Below are positions 17,873 through 26,299 of a stretch of 64,000 bases of DNA, piece by piece. The DNA comes from Ruminiclostridium papyrosolvens C7 (lineage in GTDB: Bacteria; Bacillota; Clostridia; Acetivibrionales; DSM-1351). Position 1 is the stretch's first letter. Every line of letters begins with the position of its first letter. The notes beneath the pieces are model-generated. The model was given only the letters and a program-made list of their open reading frames with translations, made no database searches and was not told the DNA's origin. The stretch lies in assembly GCF_000421965.1 (NCBI RefSeq), contig NZ_ATAY01000006.1, forward strand, positions 62,001 to 126,000. Direction: 5' to 3'. The position numbers and the translations under genes are program-made.

Positions 17873-18025
17873 TCAATCATCCTTAATATTATCGTTAAGT
17901 TTTTTCACAGACTGATAAACCTTTTCGCCTGTATCCGATATCAGCTCTGATGTTGGAACTATAGTTCCTATCACTAAAGCCACACATAATGCAAACATGA
18001 TTATTGCAATTATTATATTTTTCAT
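17873..18025 (-). CDS. 50-residue single-span mini-protein 3 of the Tad locus
   Basis: This short gene begins MKNIIIAIIMFALCVALVIG and continues with TIVPTSELISD, then a polar helix ending in NDNIKDD. It has one hydrophobic span of about 20 residues and an external tail of about 27. GGGGGC lies a few bases before the ATG. It is the third of three tandem genes with the shared pattern M-K-x-x-I-I-x-I-x-M followed by [IV]-G/A-x-I-V-P. I suspect a pilin-like or pilus accessory peptide; no prepilin peptidase G-x(4)-E site is present. Confidence 0.72.
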   Translation of the reverse strand: MKNIIIAIIMFALCVALVIGTIVPTSELISDTGEKVYQSVKKLNDNIKDD

Positions 18026-18037
18026 ACATGCCCCCGA

Positions 18038-18205
18038 TTAACGTATAGTACCGCTTAGTGTATTTATCTGCGAATCTACGGTATCCAACTGCCCTTCAAC
18101 CTTAACGCCGTTCTCCCTGCCATGATTGGCAAGAGGTACAATTACAGCAACAAGAAGTGCCATTGCTATCGCAAACATTGCAATAGAGATAATTATTTTT
18201 TTCAT
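18038..18205 (-). CDS. 55-residue single-span mini-protein 2 of the Tad locus
   Basis: The second tandem mini-gene begins MKKIIISIAMFAIAMALLVA and continues VIVPLANHGRENG, with a polar tail ending SGTIR. The hydrophobic helix and the IVPL-x(2)-H-G pattern match mini-protein 1 closely, so the genes look like duplicates that have diverged. The spacing of 12 bases to the next mini-gene and 24 bases to the previous one fits an operon. AGGAAAAATA lies upstream of the ATG. Too short for most automatic gene callers, but the pattern repeated three times makes it convincing. Confidence 0.74.
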   Translation of the reverse strand: MKKIIISIAMFAIAMALLVAVIVPLANHGRENGVKVEGQLDTVDSQINTLSGTIR

Positions 18206-18229
18206 ATTATTTTTCCTACCCTTTCTATA

Positions 18230-18388
18230 TTAATTTAAAATATTTTCAATACATGGAAGTACACTGTACCCCTTGGTTACCGCAAGGTTTCCCGTTTCTG
18301 CCCCATGCCTTATTAATGGAACTATCACGCCTATTACAAGTGCCAGTGCTATAGCCATCATTATTATAGTTATGATTACCTGTTTCAT
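18230..18388 (-). CDS. 52-residue single-span mini-protein 1 of the Tad locus
   Basis: The first mini-gene after tadC begins MKQVIITIIMMAIALALVIG and continues VIVPLIRHGAETG, then a short tail with one cysteine. A strong AAAGGAGAGAGG lies before the ATG, and the gene starts 11 bases after the tadC-like stop. In other Tad loci this is where the Flp pilin gene can lie, but these three peptides have no Flp processing motif. They may be the pilus subunits of a variant system or small membrane helpers. Confidence 0.76.
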   Translation of the reverse strand: MKQVIITIIMMAIALALVIGVIVPLIRHGAETGNLAVTKGYSVLPCIENILN

Positions 18389-18399
18389 ACCTCTCTCCT

Positions 18400-19515
18400 T
18401 TAAATGAATTCAAATGCCTTATAAACGATATCCAGCATCGGATTCAGCATAAGTCTCGCCAGCTCATATACTAAAGGTACAATGCTGATAAAAGCTATTA
18501 AATCAATAAAGTCCAGCGTTTCATCTGCCACCATGATTATTGCCTCGTCCCTCTCTATAGCCTCTCTGTCCAGTATTTGCAGTGCGACCTCCTTGTCATG
18601 GAGACTGTATATTTCTATAATATCAGTGAATTTAGACAGGCTCTTTACGTTTTTGTTTTTCAGGTAATCAAAACCCTTCCTTTTATCGTACCTGAATATT
18701 ACCGCAAATTGCCGAAGCCAATCTTGATATGTTTTTGAGGATTTTTCCAGTTCGTAGATTATGTCAAGTGTTTTTATTCCATCTATTCTGGCAAGGAGTT
18801 CAAATATGTATTCAAGTTTGATTATCTCTTTTTTATATAATGCACCCTTTACAAGCCACCGAATAACAAGAAATATGTCCGGAAGGAACAACGAAATCAA
18901 TATAAGCCACATATATCCAGATTTAAAAAACCCTATTTTTTGCGTATCCTCCCATTTATCTATAAACCACCTTGTATTTTCATCAATCTCCTGCTTATCT
19001 GATGAATTCAGAACCTCAGCCACTTTTTCTTCAACCAGATGGTACAACTCTGTATCATCCGAGCTTTCAAGCACATCCTTTCCTACTTTTGTTAAAACTA
19101 CCCTGTAGAAGCGGTATTGCCGGTTATCCTGTGACTTTGTACTGTAAAAAAGTGAATTCTCCTTCTCAGTATTCTCAATGACAAGTCTTTGTTCATAACC
19201 CATATTTGTACATCTTATAGCAGAGAAAACAACAATACATAATAAAAAACATAATACCTTAATCAGATACAGTCTTCTTAAACTAATTCCAACTTCGCTA
19301 AGTTCCAGTACACGCGCTTCAAACCTGTTCAACCACAGGCCTTTGTTCTTTGTAAGAACATCAAGAAATGTTTTTACAAAGATATTTTCTTCCACACTTT
19401 CAATTACACCTGTGATATTTTTTCTTTTAGTATTTTTAGATATTTTAATAACCTTGAAACTTAATCCACAAAAAACTGCTAAAACACCAACAATAATCAA
19501 CAGAATAAATAACAT
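18400..19515 (-). CDS. tadC: TadC-like inner-membrane platform protein (GspF/T2SSF superfamily)
   Basis: This 371-residue membrane protein has an N-terminal span (ILLIIVGVLAVFCGLSF), another near 90-110, a pair near residue 200-220, and a C-terminal hydrophobic stretch (LIAFISIVPLVYELARLMLNPMLDIVYK). The soluble segment between the last spans contains helices typical of the T2SSF fold. Together with the TadB-like protein before it, it would form the platform driven by the TadA ATPase. Only weak AGAGG is seen near the ATG. Assignment depends on gene order as well as fold pattern. Confidence 0.78.
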   Translation of the reverse strand: MLFILLIIVGVLAVFCGLSFKVIKISKNTKRKNITGVIESVEENIFVKTFLDVLTKNKGLWLNRFEARVLELSEVGISLRRLYLIKVLCFLLCIVVFSAIRCTNMGYEQRLVIENTEKENSLFYSTKSQDNRQYRFYRVVLTKVGKDVLESSDDTELYHLVEEKVAEVLNSSDKQEIDENTRWFIDKWEDTQKIGFFKSGYMWLILISLFLPDIFLVIRWLVKGALYKKEIIKLEYIFELLARIDGIKTLDIIYELEKSSKTYQDWLRQFAVIFRYDKRKGFDYLKNKNVKSLSKFTDIIEIYSLHDKEVALQILDREAIERDEAIIMVADETLDFIDLIAFISIVPLVYELARLMLNPMLDIVYKAFEFI

Positions 19516-19541
19516 ATCCTCTTTTTATCCCCCTTTCACTT

Positions 19542-20501
19542 TTATAGTCTTCTAAGTACACGTACTATTATTAAAGCCGAAAGAGAATAAATTGCTATCT
19601 TTCCCGCAGCTTGTGCAGTGTTGTAATACAGCCTCATATTCGACCCAAGAATCATTCTGTTTATCAGCATAATTACAGGCAGGCTGAATATACTTGCACC
19701 TAGTGTAAAAAATTCATACCAGATAAGCCTCCTGTTTTTCTTTTTCTCAATGTTGTTGTAGCGGGTTATTGTCTTATTAAGCTTATAAAGCTGGCTAATA
19801 AGTTCTCCTCCGTTCTCTCTGTAATTTATAAGAAGTGTCACAAATATATTGAACCAGATATCATTTATCCGGTCTCTTACGACACAGAGGCTGTAATTAA
19901 TATCAGAGCTGTCCGATACCCTTAACATTATCCTTCCCAGATGTTTATTGGCCTTTGAGCAACATTCCTGTAACGCAGGTTTTATTCTGTTATGAGAAAC
20001 AAAGGAGCTTCTGAAGGAATCAATAAAAGAGGGTATTCTTTGCTTTATACTGTATCTGAGATAATCAAGAGTTAGTGTAAAGGTATAGTACGGTACCATA
20101 AAACATAAGGCAAGTGCAACCAGCTTTGTATACCAAAGCTTCATAATTGCTTCAATTGTACAATAGAGCAAAAGGCCGGTTATGGGTATAAAAATAGAGG
20201 TTATTGCCACAAGCTTTCTCTGGGTAATGTTGTCCAGAATCAGATATCCTAACGCCTTATCAAGTCTCTTTGAAACATATTTTAATGGAAACTTTTCTGT
20301 AATTACTTCCAAACACTCAACAAAGCTTCCCGGCGCGGCTTTTTTAATTCTGTATTTACTTTCTTTCAAAACTCCCTTATATACAGAAATTCCTATGCCT
20401 GTTAAAAGAAGCAGCAGTCCTGATAGAATCATGATAATGTACGGTTGATAGTCATTTATTAAATTTATAATTGAATTTGATAATCTCTCTATCACCGTCA
20501 T
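19542..20501 (-). CDS. tadB: TadB-like inner-membrane platform protein (GspF/T2SSF superfamily)
   Basis: This 319-residue membrane protein has a first span near 18-38 (YIIMILSGLLLLLTGIGISVY), a pair around 95-145, and C-terminal spans (FFTLGASIFSLPVIMLI and IAIYSLSALIIVRVL). The middle cytosolic region includes RIPSFIDSFRSSFVSHNRIKPALQE, which resembles the T2SSF helical bundle. The ATG overlaps the tadA stop by 4 bases (ATGA), implying translational coupling to the ATPase. Confidence 0.82.
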   Translation of the reverse strand: MTVIERLSNSIINLINDYQPYIIMILSGLLLLLTGIGISVYKGVLKESKYRIKKAAPGSFVECLEVITEKFPLKYVSKRLDKALGYLILDNITQRKLVAITSIFIPITGLLLYCTIEAIMKLWYTKLVALALCFMVPYYTFTLTLDYLRYSIKQRIPSFIDSFRSSFVSHNRIKPALQECCSKANKHLGRIMLRVSDSSDINYSLCVVRDRINDIWFNIFVTLLINYRENGGELISQLYKLNKTITRYNNIEKKKNRRLIWYEFFTLGASIFSLPVIMLINRMILGSNMRLYYNTAQAAGKIAIYSLSALIIVRVLRRL

Positions 20502-22045
20502 ATGTTATCAACCTCCGGCACAAAACTTCCAGAGTCATTGTCTGAATTACTTTGGCAGAACAATCTACTCAATTCTTCTGCATCCGATTGGGTAAATTCA
20601 TACTCCAGACAGGATAGTAATTGATGCTTTGACAGACCGTTCTTGTTTGATATGTACTTCCCTTTTTCCTTGTCAAAAACAAAAAGGTCGTTTATCTGAA
20701 AGGTCATGTTTTCTTCACAGGCCAAAACTTCTGAAACCTTGTAAACATAACGTTGTCCCGTTTCTCTGTCCAGTTTTATGTGTATTATCAGATCAACCGC
20801 ATCTGCCACATCAAACTGGGCTTCCCTGAAGTCGGTATAATAGCCGGTTTGCATTAACAACTGCCTCAGGTCATGGATCATACGTCTAGGGCTGGATGAA
20901 TGAAAGGTAAATAGACTGCCTCTGGCCTGTCTTAGCATTGCCTTTATCATTTCAAAGGCCTCGTATGAATTTCTAACCTCTCCATATATTACAATATCCC
21001 TGTTCAGTCTGAAAAAAACCTCTGTGATATCCGATGGCTTGAACTCCTTTGTGTATTGCAGTTCAACTATATTCTTTCCGGGATAGTTTGAAGAAATATT
21101 CAGCTCATGTATGTTTTCTGCCAGACCTATGCTTATATCCGGGTCAAGCTGCTTTATTATAAGCTCATCAGCTGCAGTAGTTTTCCCCGAGCCCTGTTCC
21201 CCTATTATAGCTACATTTCTTCTTCCCTTTCCCGCAAGGAGTTCAATAATACGGGCAATCCTGTTTTCAATAAAGTTGTCTCTATAATTCACCAACTGAG
21301 TTTTTGGTGCAAACAATCGTACATTTACAACATAGTATTTTGATAAGGGAGGTCTCAGGGCAGTTACTCTCGCCCCGTTTTTTAAGACTGCATATACAAG
21401 GGGTGCTCCTGCGTTCATTTCTTCTCTTGCTGTCGAGGTTAACCTATTCTCTATCAATTTTCTGTAACTGTCCTCACATCTGAAGCAAAAGGCCTTATTG
21501 GGAATATGCCTTTTTATACCCTTGTATTGAATCCAGATATAGTCGCTCCTTGTACATGCAACTTCATTGAGCACCGGGTCGAAAATCAATTCATCAAGGA
21601 TGCCGTACCCGTATATCTCCTGATAAATGATTTGCGTAAGCTTTTGCAGCTTTATATCGAAATCGTCGTCTATACTGATAGAATACCGACTTAAATACTC
21701 TGCAAGCTCTGTGTCAATAGGCTTGGATATAAAGTTTGCGTCGGCGCCTGTATATATATTTTCATAATAATTTATGTGATACTCTCCCAAAATTCCATCA
21801 ATATTTTCCTGGGTAATGATTTCAGACTTTTCTATGAGTAAAAAATATATGCTGTTTTGCATAAATTCCCTTGCTTTAGGGCTTCCGTCCATTGCCAGAA
21901 GCTTTTGAGCCTGTTTTGTATTTTCCATAATAATACCTGCCGTATCTTCCTGATATTCTTTTATCCCATTAAGTCCGTTTAGTCTTAATTCTTCCTCCAC
22001 ATAGTCCATTAATTCCTTTAAACACAACTTTAGTAACGTTCTCAC
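20498..22045 (-). CDS. tadA: TadA/CpaF-type secretion ATPase
   Basis: This is the 515-residue hexameric ATPase of the GspE/VirB11 superfamily that powers Tad pilus assembly. An N-terminal domain precedes the catalytic core. Walker A is GEQGSGKTT, followed by the Asp-box region and the Walker B-like RDIVIYGEVRNSYEAFEMI. A conserved histidine lies in FTFHSSSPRRM. The start is GTG 22045, preceded by GGGGG. It overlaps tadB by 4 bases and follows the tadZ-like gene by 32. It acts at the cytoplasmic face of the membrane with TadB and TadC. Confidence 0.92.
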   Translation of the reverse strand: MRTLLKLCLKELMDYVEEELRLNGLNGIKEYQEDTAGIIMENTKQAQKLLAMDGSPKAREFMQNSIYFLLIEKSEIITQENIDGILGEYHINYYENIYTGADANFISKPIDTELAEYLSRYSISIDDDFDIKLQKLTQIIYQEIYGYGILDELIFDPVLNEVACTRSDYIWIQYKGIKRHIPNKAFCFRCEDSYRKLIENRLTSTAREEMNAGAPLVYAVLKNGARVTALRPPLSKYYVVNVRLFAPKTQLVNYRDNFIENRIARIIELLAGKGRRNVAIIGEQGSGKTTAADELIIKQLDPDISIGLAENIHELNISSNYPGKNIVELQYTKEFKPSDITEVFFRLNRDIVIYGEVRNSYEAFEMIKAMLRQARGSLFTFHSSSPRRMIHDLRQLLMQTGYYTDFREAQFDVADAVDLIIHIKLDRETGQRYVYKVSEVLACEENMTFQINDLFVFDKEKGKYISNKNGLSKHQLLSCLEYEFTQSDAEELSRLFCQSNSDNDSGSFVPEVDNI

Positions 22046-22077
22046 ACTTTTACCCCCTTTGAAATCTTAAAATAAGT

Positions 22078-22884
22078 TTATGTAAGTATGTCAAATATAC
22101 TTTTTAAATAATTCACTTTTTTGCCATCCTTGTTATTACTTTTTATATCAAGATCAAATATCTGAGTTATATACTTTGAAATAACTCTTACAGAATGGTT
22201 GCACTCTGTATCTCTTTGTAAATAAAGATGAAGGCTGTCCCTGTTTTTCATTTCCTGTAAAGTTTCACAGTAATCCATCTTAAACAGCTTATCCAGAGAA
22301 AACCTTCTCTTTATGTCACTTACTCTGGGATAGATATCTCTATACTTTGTTATCAGATAAATTTCATTGCATTTATGTATCATTTTATCTCCAACCAATT
22401 TAAGCTTATTTACACTTTCTGCATCCTGAACAAAAAGATTTATGAGCATAGATGATTTATCTAATACTATGTCAGTGAGAGTATTTTCTTTGCTGGACAC
22501 AGTATCAAATATGATTAAATCAAAGGTTTTTCCAAGACTGTCAACAAGTGTTGAAAAGCCCTCCACATTACGGTTAACATAAGAATTTGTAGTTTTATAG
22601 CTTCCCAGAAAGTATATGCCATTTGACCTTGGAATCAAATCCGCTAAAGTCCGAGCTTTATTTTCACATCCCGATTCCTGTAGATTTATTAATTCCTCAA
22701 TTCCGGGGGAAACCTCATTTATACCCAGTAGCTTATATAGAAGGCTGAATTTTGAATTGAGACAGCAAACCAGTATTTTAGTATCCTGAGTTACCATTTC
22801 CCTGATTTGGTTCGCGAGAATAAACGTAAATACTGACTTGCCGGAGTTTTTGACCTCTGATATCACCGCTGCCGTTTTACCCAT
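22078..22884 (-). CDS. TadZ/CpaE-like ParA-superfamily protein
   Basis: This 268-residue protein has a ParA/MinD-type fold. The nucleotide loop near the N-terminus is degenerate (SEVKNSGKSVFTF), keeping the catalytic lysine but not the signature KGG start. The FDLIIFDTVSS segment matches the Walker B-like strand, and MINLFVQDAESVNKLK resembles the switch region that follows. TadZ/CpaE proteins place the pilus machine at its site in the cell. The ATG overlaps the cpaB-like stop by one base (TAATG). Assignment combines fold cues and position just before tadA. Confidence 0.75.
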   Translation of the reverse strand: MGKTAAVISEVKNSGKSVFTFILANQIREMVTQDTKILVCCLNSKFSLLYKLLGINEVSPGIEELINLQESGCENKARTLADLIPRSNGIYFLGSYKTTNSYVNRNVEGFSTLVDSLGKTFDLIIFDTVSSKENTLTDIVLDKSSMLINLFVQDAESVNKLKLVGDKMIHKCNEIYLITKYRDIYPRVSDIKRRFSLDKLFKMDYCETLQEMKNRDSLHLYLQRDTECNHSVRVISKYITQIFDLDIKSNNKDGKKVNYLKSIFDILT

Positions 22885-23540
22885 TAATTAACCTCCCCTA
22901 CTGATTTTTGTGTACTATCGCAGTACAGCTCATAAATAAGCTTTCCGCTTCTTGACGCAGAATATATCTTTTGTCTGTCCTTCTTACCTAAAACCAACTT
23001 TAAGTAAGCAGTTTTGGAGTTCACTGCAGACTTGGAATCCAAGGCTGTACCTGTATCGTCCAGTACATCCTTTACCTGTATTTTGTATAAAACATCCTCG
23101 GTAACTTCACTAGTGTCCCTCTGTAGTCTTATGTCAACATACGAACCCTTTCTTATTAGATTAGCCAGTCTTTCCTCCATACTAACCGGCAGCACAATAA
23201 TTCTTTCATCATCCTTATACCAGTTCTTCCTTTCCAGAAGGTCGTATGATCTTATATAATCATCCTTGTGTATATTTGTAAGGGCCTTTGTCCCTGCAAC
23301 ATTACCAACTTCCGTTTCAATATTAGAACTTACTGCCGATGCGTTTACTTGTTTTTTCCTTAGAAAATGTTCTTCTATTACCGTTCCTTCTTTTATATCT
23401 GCCGTCGCTACAACAACAGATACTGTCTTTTCCGTATTAATCGGATATTTTGTAAAGATATATGCAAATATTGCAGAATCCAAAATCAAAAATAAACCGA
23501 GACAGATAAGCACGGTCTTTATAATAAGCCTTTTACTCAT
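22884..23540 (-). CDS. cpaB: CpaB/RcpC-like SAF-domain protein
   Basis: This 218-residue protein has an N-terminal membrane anchor (IIKTVLICLGLFLILDSAIFAYIF region, about 5-28), followed by a SAF domain (VVVATADIKEGTVIEEHFL, with VAGTKALTNIHKDDYI) and a C-terminal RcpC-like part. In Tad systems CpaB/RcpC acts outside the inner membrane to modify or guide the pilus. AAAAAGGAG precedes the ATG. The gene starts 5 bases after the kinase-fusion stop and overlaps the tadZ-like start by one base, so the operon is tightly packed. Confidence 0.85.
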   Translation of the reverse strand: MSKRLIIKTVLICLGLFLILDSAIFAYIFTKYPINTEKTVSVVVATADIKEGTVIEEHFLRKKQVNASAVSSNIETEVGNVAGTKALTNIHKDDYIRSYDLLERKNWYKDDERIIVLPVSMEERLANLIRKGSYVDIRLQRDTSEVTEDVLYKIQVKDVLDDTGTALDSKSAVNSKTAYLKLVLGKKDRQKIYSASRSGKLIYELYCDSTQKSVGEVN

Positions 23541-23545
23541 AGACT

Positions 23546-25105
23546 TTACTCCTTTTTAAATAAACTTTTCTTTTCATTGGGAATGATTTTATGTAAAATA
23601 ATATTTGATATAGACTTTTTGAAATTATCAGATATTAAACTATTGAATCCTGCAAATTCTTCAAAATAACCGTACATCCATTTCAAGTATACCTTTTCAC
23701 TGTAGGTCACCTCAAAAACTTCTGTCTTTCTAAACGGTTCGTTATTAAAAACACCCTGTAAAAGTATATCCGAACTTAATTCACCTTTATAAAATTTATT
23801 GATAATAAAAGAAGTTCTGGATACCATTTTTTCCGCCAGACCTTCCTTTTCAAGAATTTGAAAAATTTTAATGATGTTGAAAGGATTCATGTCGGAAACA
23901 ATAAAAATGTTATCAAGATATATTTCTATAGTCTTCAGAACGTCCGGTGGCCCATCAATAAATATGTATCTGTATTTCTCCTGAAGTTGTCCTAACAGCT
24001 TGTTTAAGGTCACATTCTCCGGTGAATCACCAGACACTTCGATTGTCGGTCTTAGATAATACATGTTAGGTTTAGTTTTATGGGGAAAGGTTGAAGGGGA
24101 ATTTTCACCGGCCCGGACAAAAATTTTTGCTAAATCTCCTGACTTACTTAAATCAACTATACATACGGAATTACCAGACTTTGAAGCTTGTTCAGCCACT
24201 GCAGCTGTAAGTGTAGAAACACCTGTTCCACCGGCTCCGGTTACTGCAGTTATTTTAGAAAATATGTAGGATGGGGATATTTCATGAACGGATTTTCGAA
24301 TAAGAGTATCGGAACTTGCCAAAAGATACTGTCTAAGGTCTTTCATGAGTTCTTCTGCCGTCCTGTATCGTAAATCGGGCTTTGGATTTATACATTTTTT
24401 AAGTATTTCATCGATTTGAGGTGAAAGGTATTCTGAGAAATTGTTATTCTGATAGAAAGAATAATTCTTTACAGGGCCAACCCCTGTGATAAGATGAAGC
24501 AGAGTAACTCCTAAAGAATAAATATCCGTTGCCGGGCATAAGCAACAGCACATAAATTGTTCCGGAGCCGCATAGCCTTTTGTGCCTATAAAAGCCGTTT
24601 CTGTCAAACCGGGAGGTTTGCCTCGCGATTCGTTTAGCGTGGAGGAAATTCCAAAATCGATGAGTTTAATTGTCTCTCCCTTTGTTAAAATGATGTTATT
24701 GGGTTTCATATCACCATATATAACAGGATCCGGCTTCTGACTGTGGAGATAATCCAAGACGCTGCACAGCTGTATCCCCCATTCTGCTGCCTTTTTCTCT
24801 TCAACACTGCCTTTTTCATCAAGTATCTGTTTGAGGCAGGTTCCTTCTATATAGTCCTCAACGATATATATACATCGTTCATCCTCATAAACATCACATA
24901 TTCTCGGAAGAGCAGGGTGATTTAATCTCTTTAATATCTCAGGTTCCAAGTAACCACTGATGGTGGAATCCCTGCCTTTTGGAATTTCTTTTACAGCCCA
25001 GAAATTACCCAACTTAGTATTTTCGGCAAGGTACACATCTCCGCAGCCCCCGTGTCCCAGCAATCTTATATATCTGTACTTAAAATGAAAATAACTATCC
25101 TGCAT
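23546..25105 (-). CDS. Fusion of a Ser/Thr protein kinase with a degenerate ParA/MinD-like domain
   Basis: The first ~265 of 519 residues form a Hanks-type kinase: glycine loop GHGGCGDVY (18-25), K39 in WAVKE, catalytic loop Y130-G-D132-M-K134-P-N-N137, and D150-F-G. H-R of HRD is replaced by Y-G, common in bacterial kinases. No PASTA domain or membrane anchor is present. The C-terminal ~235 residues resemble ParA/MinD, starting SKITAVTG290-A-G-G-T-G-V-S-T. The P-loop lysine has become valine, so ATP binding there is doubtful. ATG 25105 has AGGTG upstream; the frame extends further without a better start. It is the first gene of the Tad operon and probably controls pilus assembly or placement. 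Confidence 0.86.
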   Translation of the reverse strand: MQDSYFHFKYRYIRLLGHGGCGDVYLAENTKLGNFWAVKEIPKGRDSTISGYLEPEILKRLNHPALPRICDVYEDERCIYIVEDYIEGTCLKQILDEKGSVEEKKAAEWGIQLCSVLDYLHSQKPDPVIYGDMKPNNIILTKGETIKLIDFGISSTLNESRGKPPGLTETAFIGTKGYAAPEQFMCCCLCPATDIYSLGVTLLHLITGVGPVKNYSFYQNNNFSEYLSPQIDEILKKCINPKPDLRYRTAEELMKDLRQYLLASSDTLIRKSVHEISPSYIFSKITAVTGAGGTGVSTLTAAVAEQASKSGNSVCIVDLSKSGDLAKIFVRAGENSPSTFPHKTKPNMYYLRPTIEVSGDSPENVTLNKLLGQLQEKYRYIFIDGPPDVLKTIEIYLDNIFIVSDMNPFNIIKIFQILEKEGLAEKMVSRTSFIINKFYKGELSSDILLQGVFNNEPFRKTEVFEVTYSEKVYLKWMYGYFEEFAGFNSLISDNFKKSISNIILHKIIPNEKKSLFKKE

Positions 25106-25188
25106 TTTGAAAACACCTGTATTCGATAATATAATTTTAGTGAAATATTTCTTAGATAAAATAGAAAAATATAGAAATGACATCTAAA

Positions 25189-25217
25189 ATTATAAAACAC
25201 ATTTTTCTTAATTGCAA
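25189..25217 (-). promoter_or_regulatory. Probable sigma-A promoter of the Tad operon
   Basis: On the minus strand TTGCAA (25212-25217) and TATAAT (25189-25194) are 17 bases apart. The pair lies about 84 bases before the kinase-fusion start codon. No other transcript start is visible until position 16745, so the whole pilus set may depend on it. Confidence 0.65.
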
Positions 25218-25234
25218 TCTTTTTTTACAAAATT

Positions 25235-26125
25235 TCATATCCCATCCAAATTAAAATCCGGAATGTACTGTGTATCTGAAGATTCCCTTTCCTGAATATA
25301 TCCCTCTTCCAACCCAAGCTTGTATAGGTGGTTAACTGCCCTATCGTATTCATTTCTTGTAATAGGCCTGTTTATCTCCGGAAAATTCTTTGCATTGTAA
25401 TAAGGGGTATACTGGCTCATAAGGGATACATAAACATCTCCGGGTAGATTTTCAGATATCCAATCTAGAATACTTATACTCTCTTTAACATGTCCCGGCA
25501 AAATCAGATGTCTGATAATAAGTCCTTTTTTTATAATACCGTACGAGTCTAATACTGGTGAACCCACCTGCTTATGCATTTCGATAATTGCATTCCTGCA
25601 AACTTGAGGATAATCCGATGCTGCCGCATATTTTACAGCTGTTTTCTCTGAAGAGTACTTAAAATCAGGCAGATACACATCTACTATCCCCTTCATATCC
25701 TGCAAAGTTTCGGGTGAATCATATCCGTTTGTATTATAAACTATGGGAATATTAATCCTACCCTGCTGTTTCAATGGTAGAATCGCCTCTTTAATGGCTT
25801 TTGTGTAATGTGATGGATTTACAAGATTAATATTATGTGCACCTTTTCCAATCAAATCCATGAAAATTTCCTGCAGTCTGCTTATGGTTATCACCTTTCC
25901 ATATCCCTTCTGACTGATTTCATAGTTCTGACAAAATACACATTTTAAGTTACAACCACTGAAAAATACTGTTCCCGAACCGTTTATGCCGCTGATACAA
26001 GGTTCTTCCCACATATGCAAAAAAGCTTTAGCGACCTTTGGCAGTTCATGCACCCCGCAAAAGCCCGTAACCCAATTTCTGTCAACTCCGCAATGTCTCG
26101 GACAGCAGCTGCAAATCTCACTCAT
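25235..26125 (-). CDS. Radical SAM protein, PflA-related (COG1313-like)
   Basis: This 296-residue protein begins with cysteines in a CCPRHCGV motif and a GFCGV segment, then the radical SAM motif FSGC58-N-L-K-C62-V-F-C65-Q-N-Y-E-I-S. This layout matches the 'putative pyruvate formate-lyase activating enzyme' family (COG1313), whose substrates are not settled. ATG 26125 is favoured by GGGAGGG upstream; the longer frame begins in a hydrophobic stretch that looks non-coding. No glycyl radical enzyme is adjacent. It is followed by the Tad-operon promoter region and is probably monocistronic. Confidence 0.87.
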   Translation of the reverse strand: MSEICSCCPRHCGVDRNWVTGFCGVHELPKVAKAFLHMWEEPCISGINGSGTVFFSGCNLKCVFCQNYEISQKGYGKVITISRLQEIFMDLIGKGAHNINLVNPSHYTKAIKEAILPLKQQGRINIPIVYNTNGYDSPETLQDMKGIVDVYLPDFKYSSEKTAVKYAAASDYPQVCRNAIIEMHKQVGSPVLDSYGIIKKGLIIRHLILPGHVKESISILDWISENLPGDVYVSLMSQYTPYYNAKNFPEINRPITRNEYDRAVNHLYKLGLEEGYIQERESSDTQYIPDFNLDGI

Positions 26126-26299
26126 AACACAATTCCCTCCCTTTAGACATGTTTTAACAATTATCGATATTGTATTTACATTCCCTGTAAATAAAAATAT
26201 AATAAAGCTTGGGAAATCATAAGTCAATATGGTATTTCTGTAAGTCTACAAGCATTCCTTGGGGTTTGGTAAATTATTTAATAATGGAGGATAGTTTAT

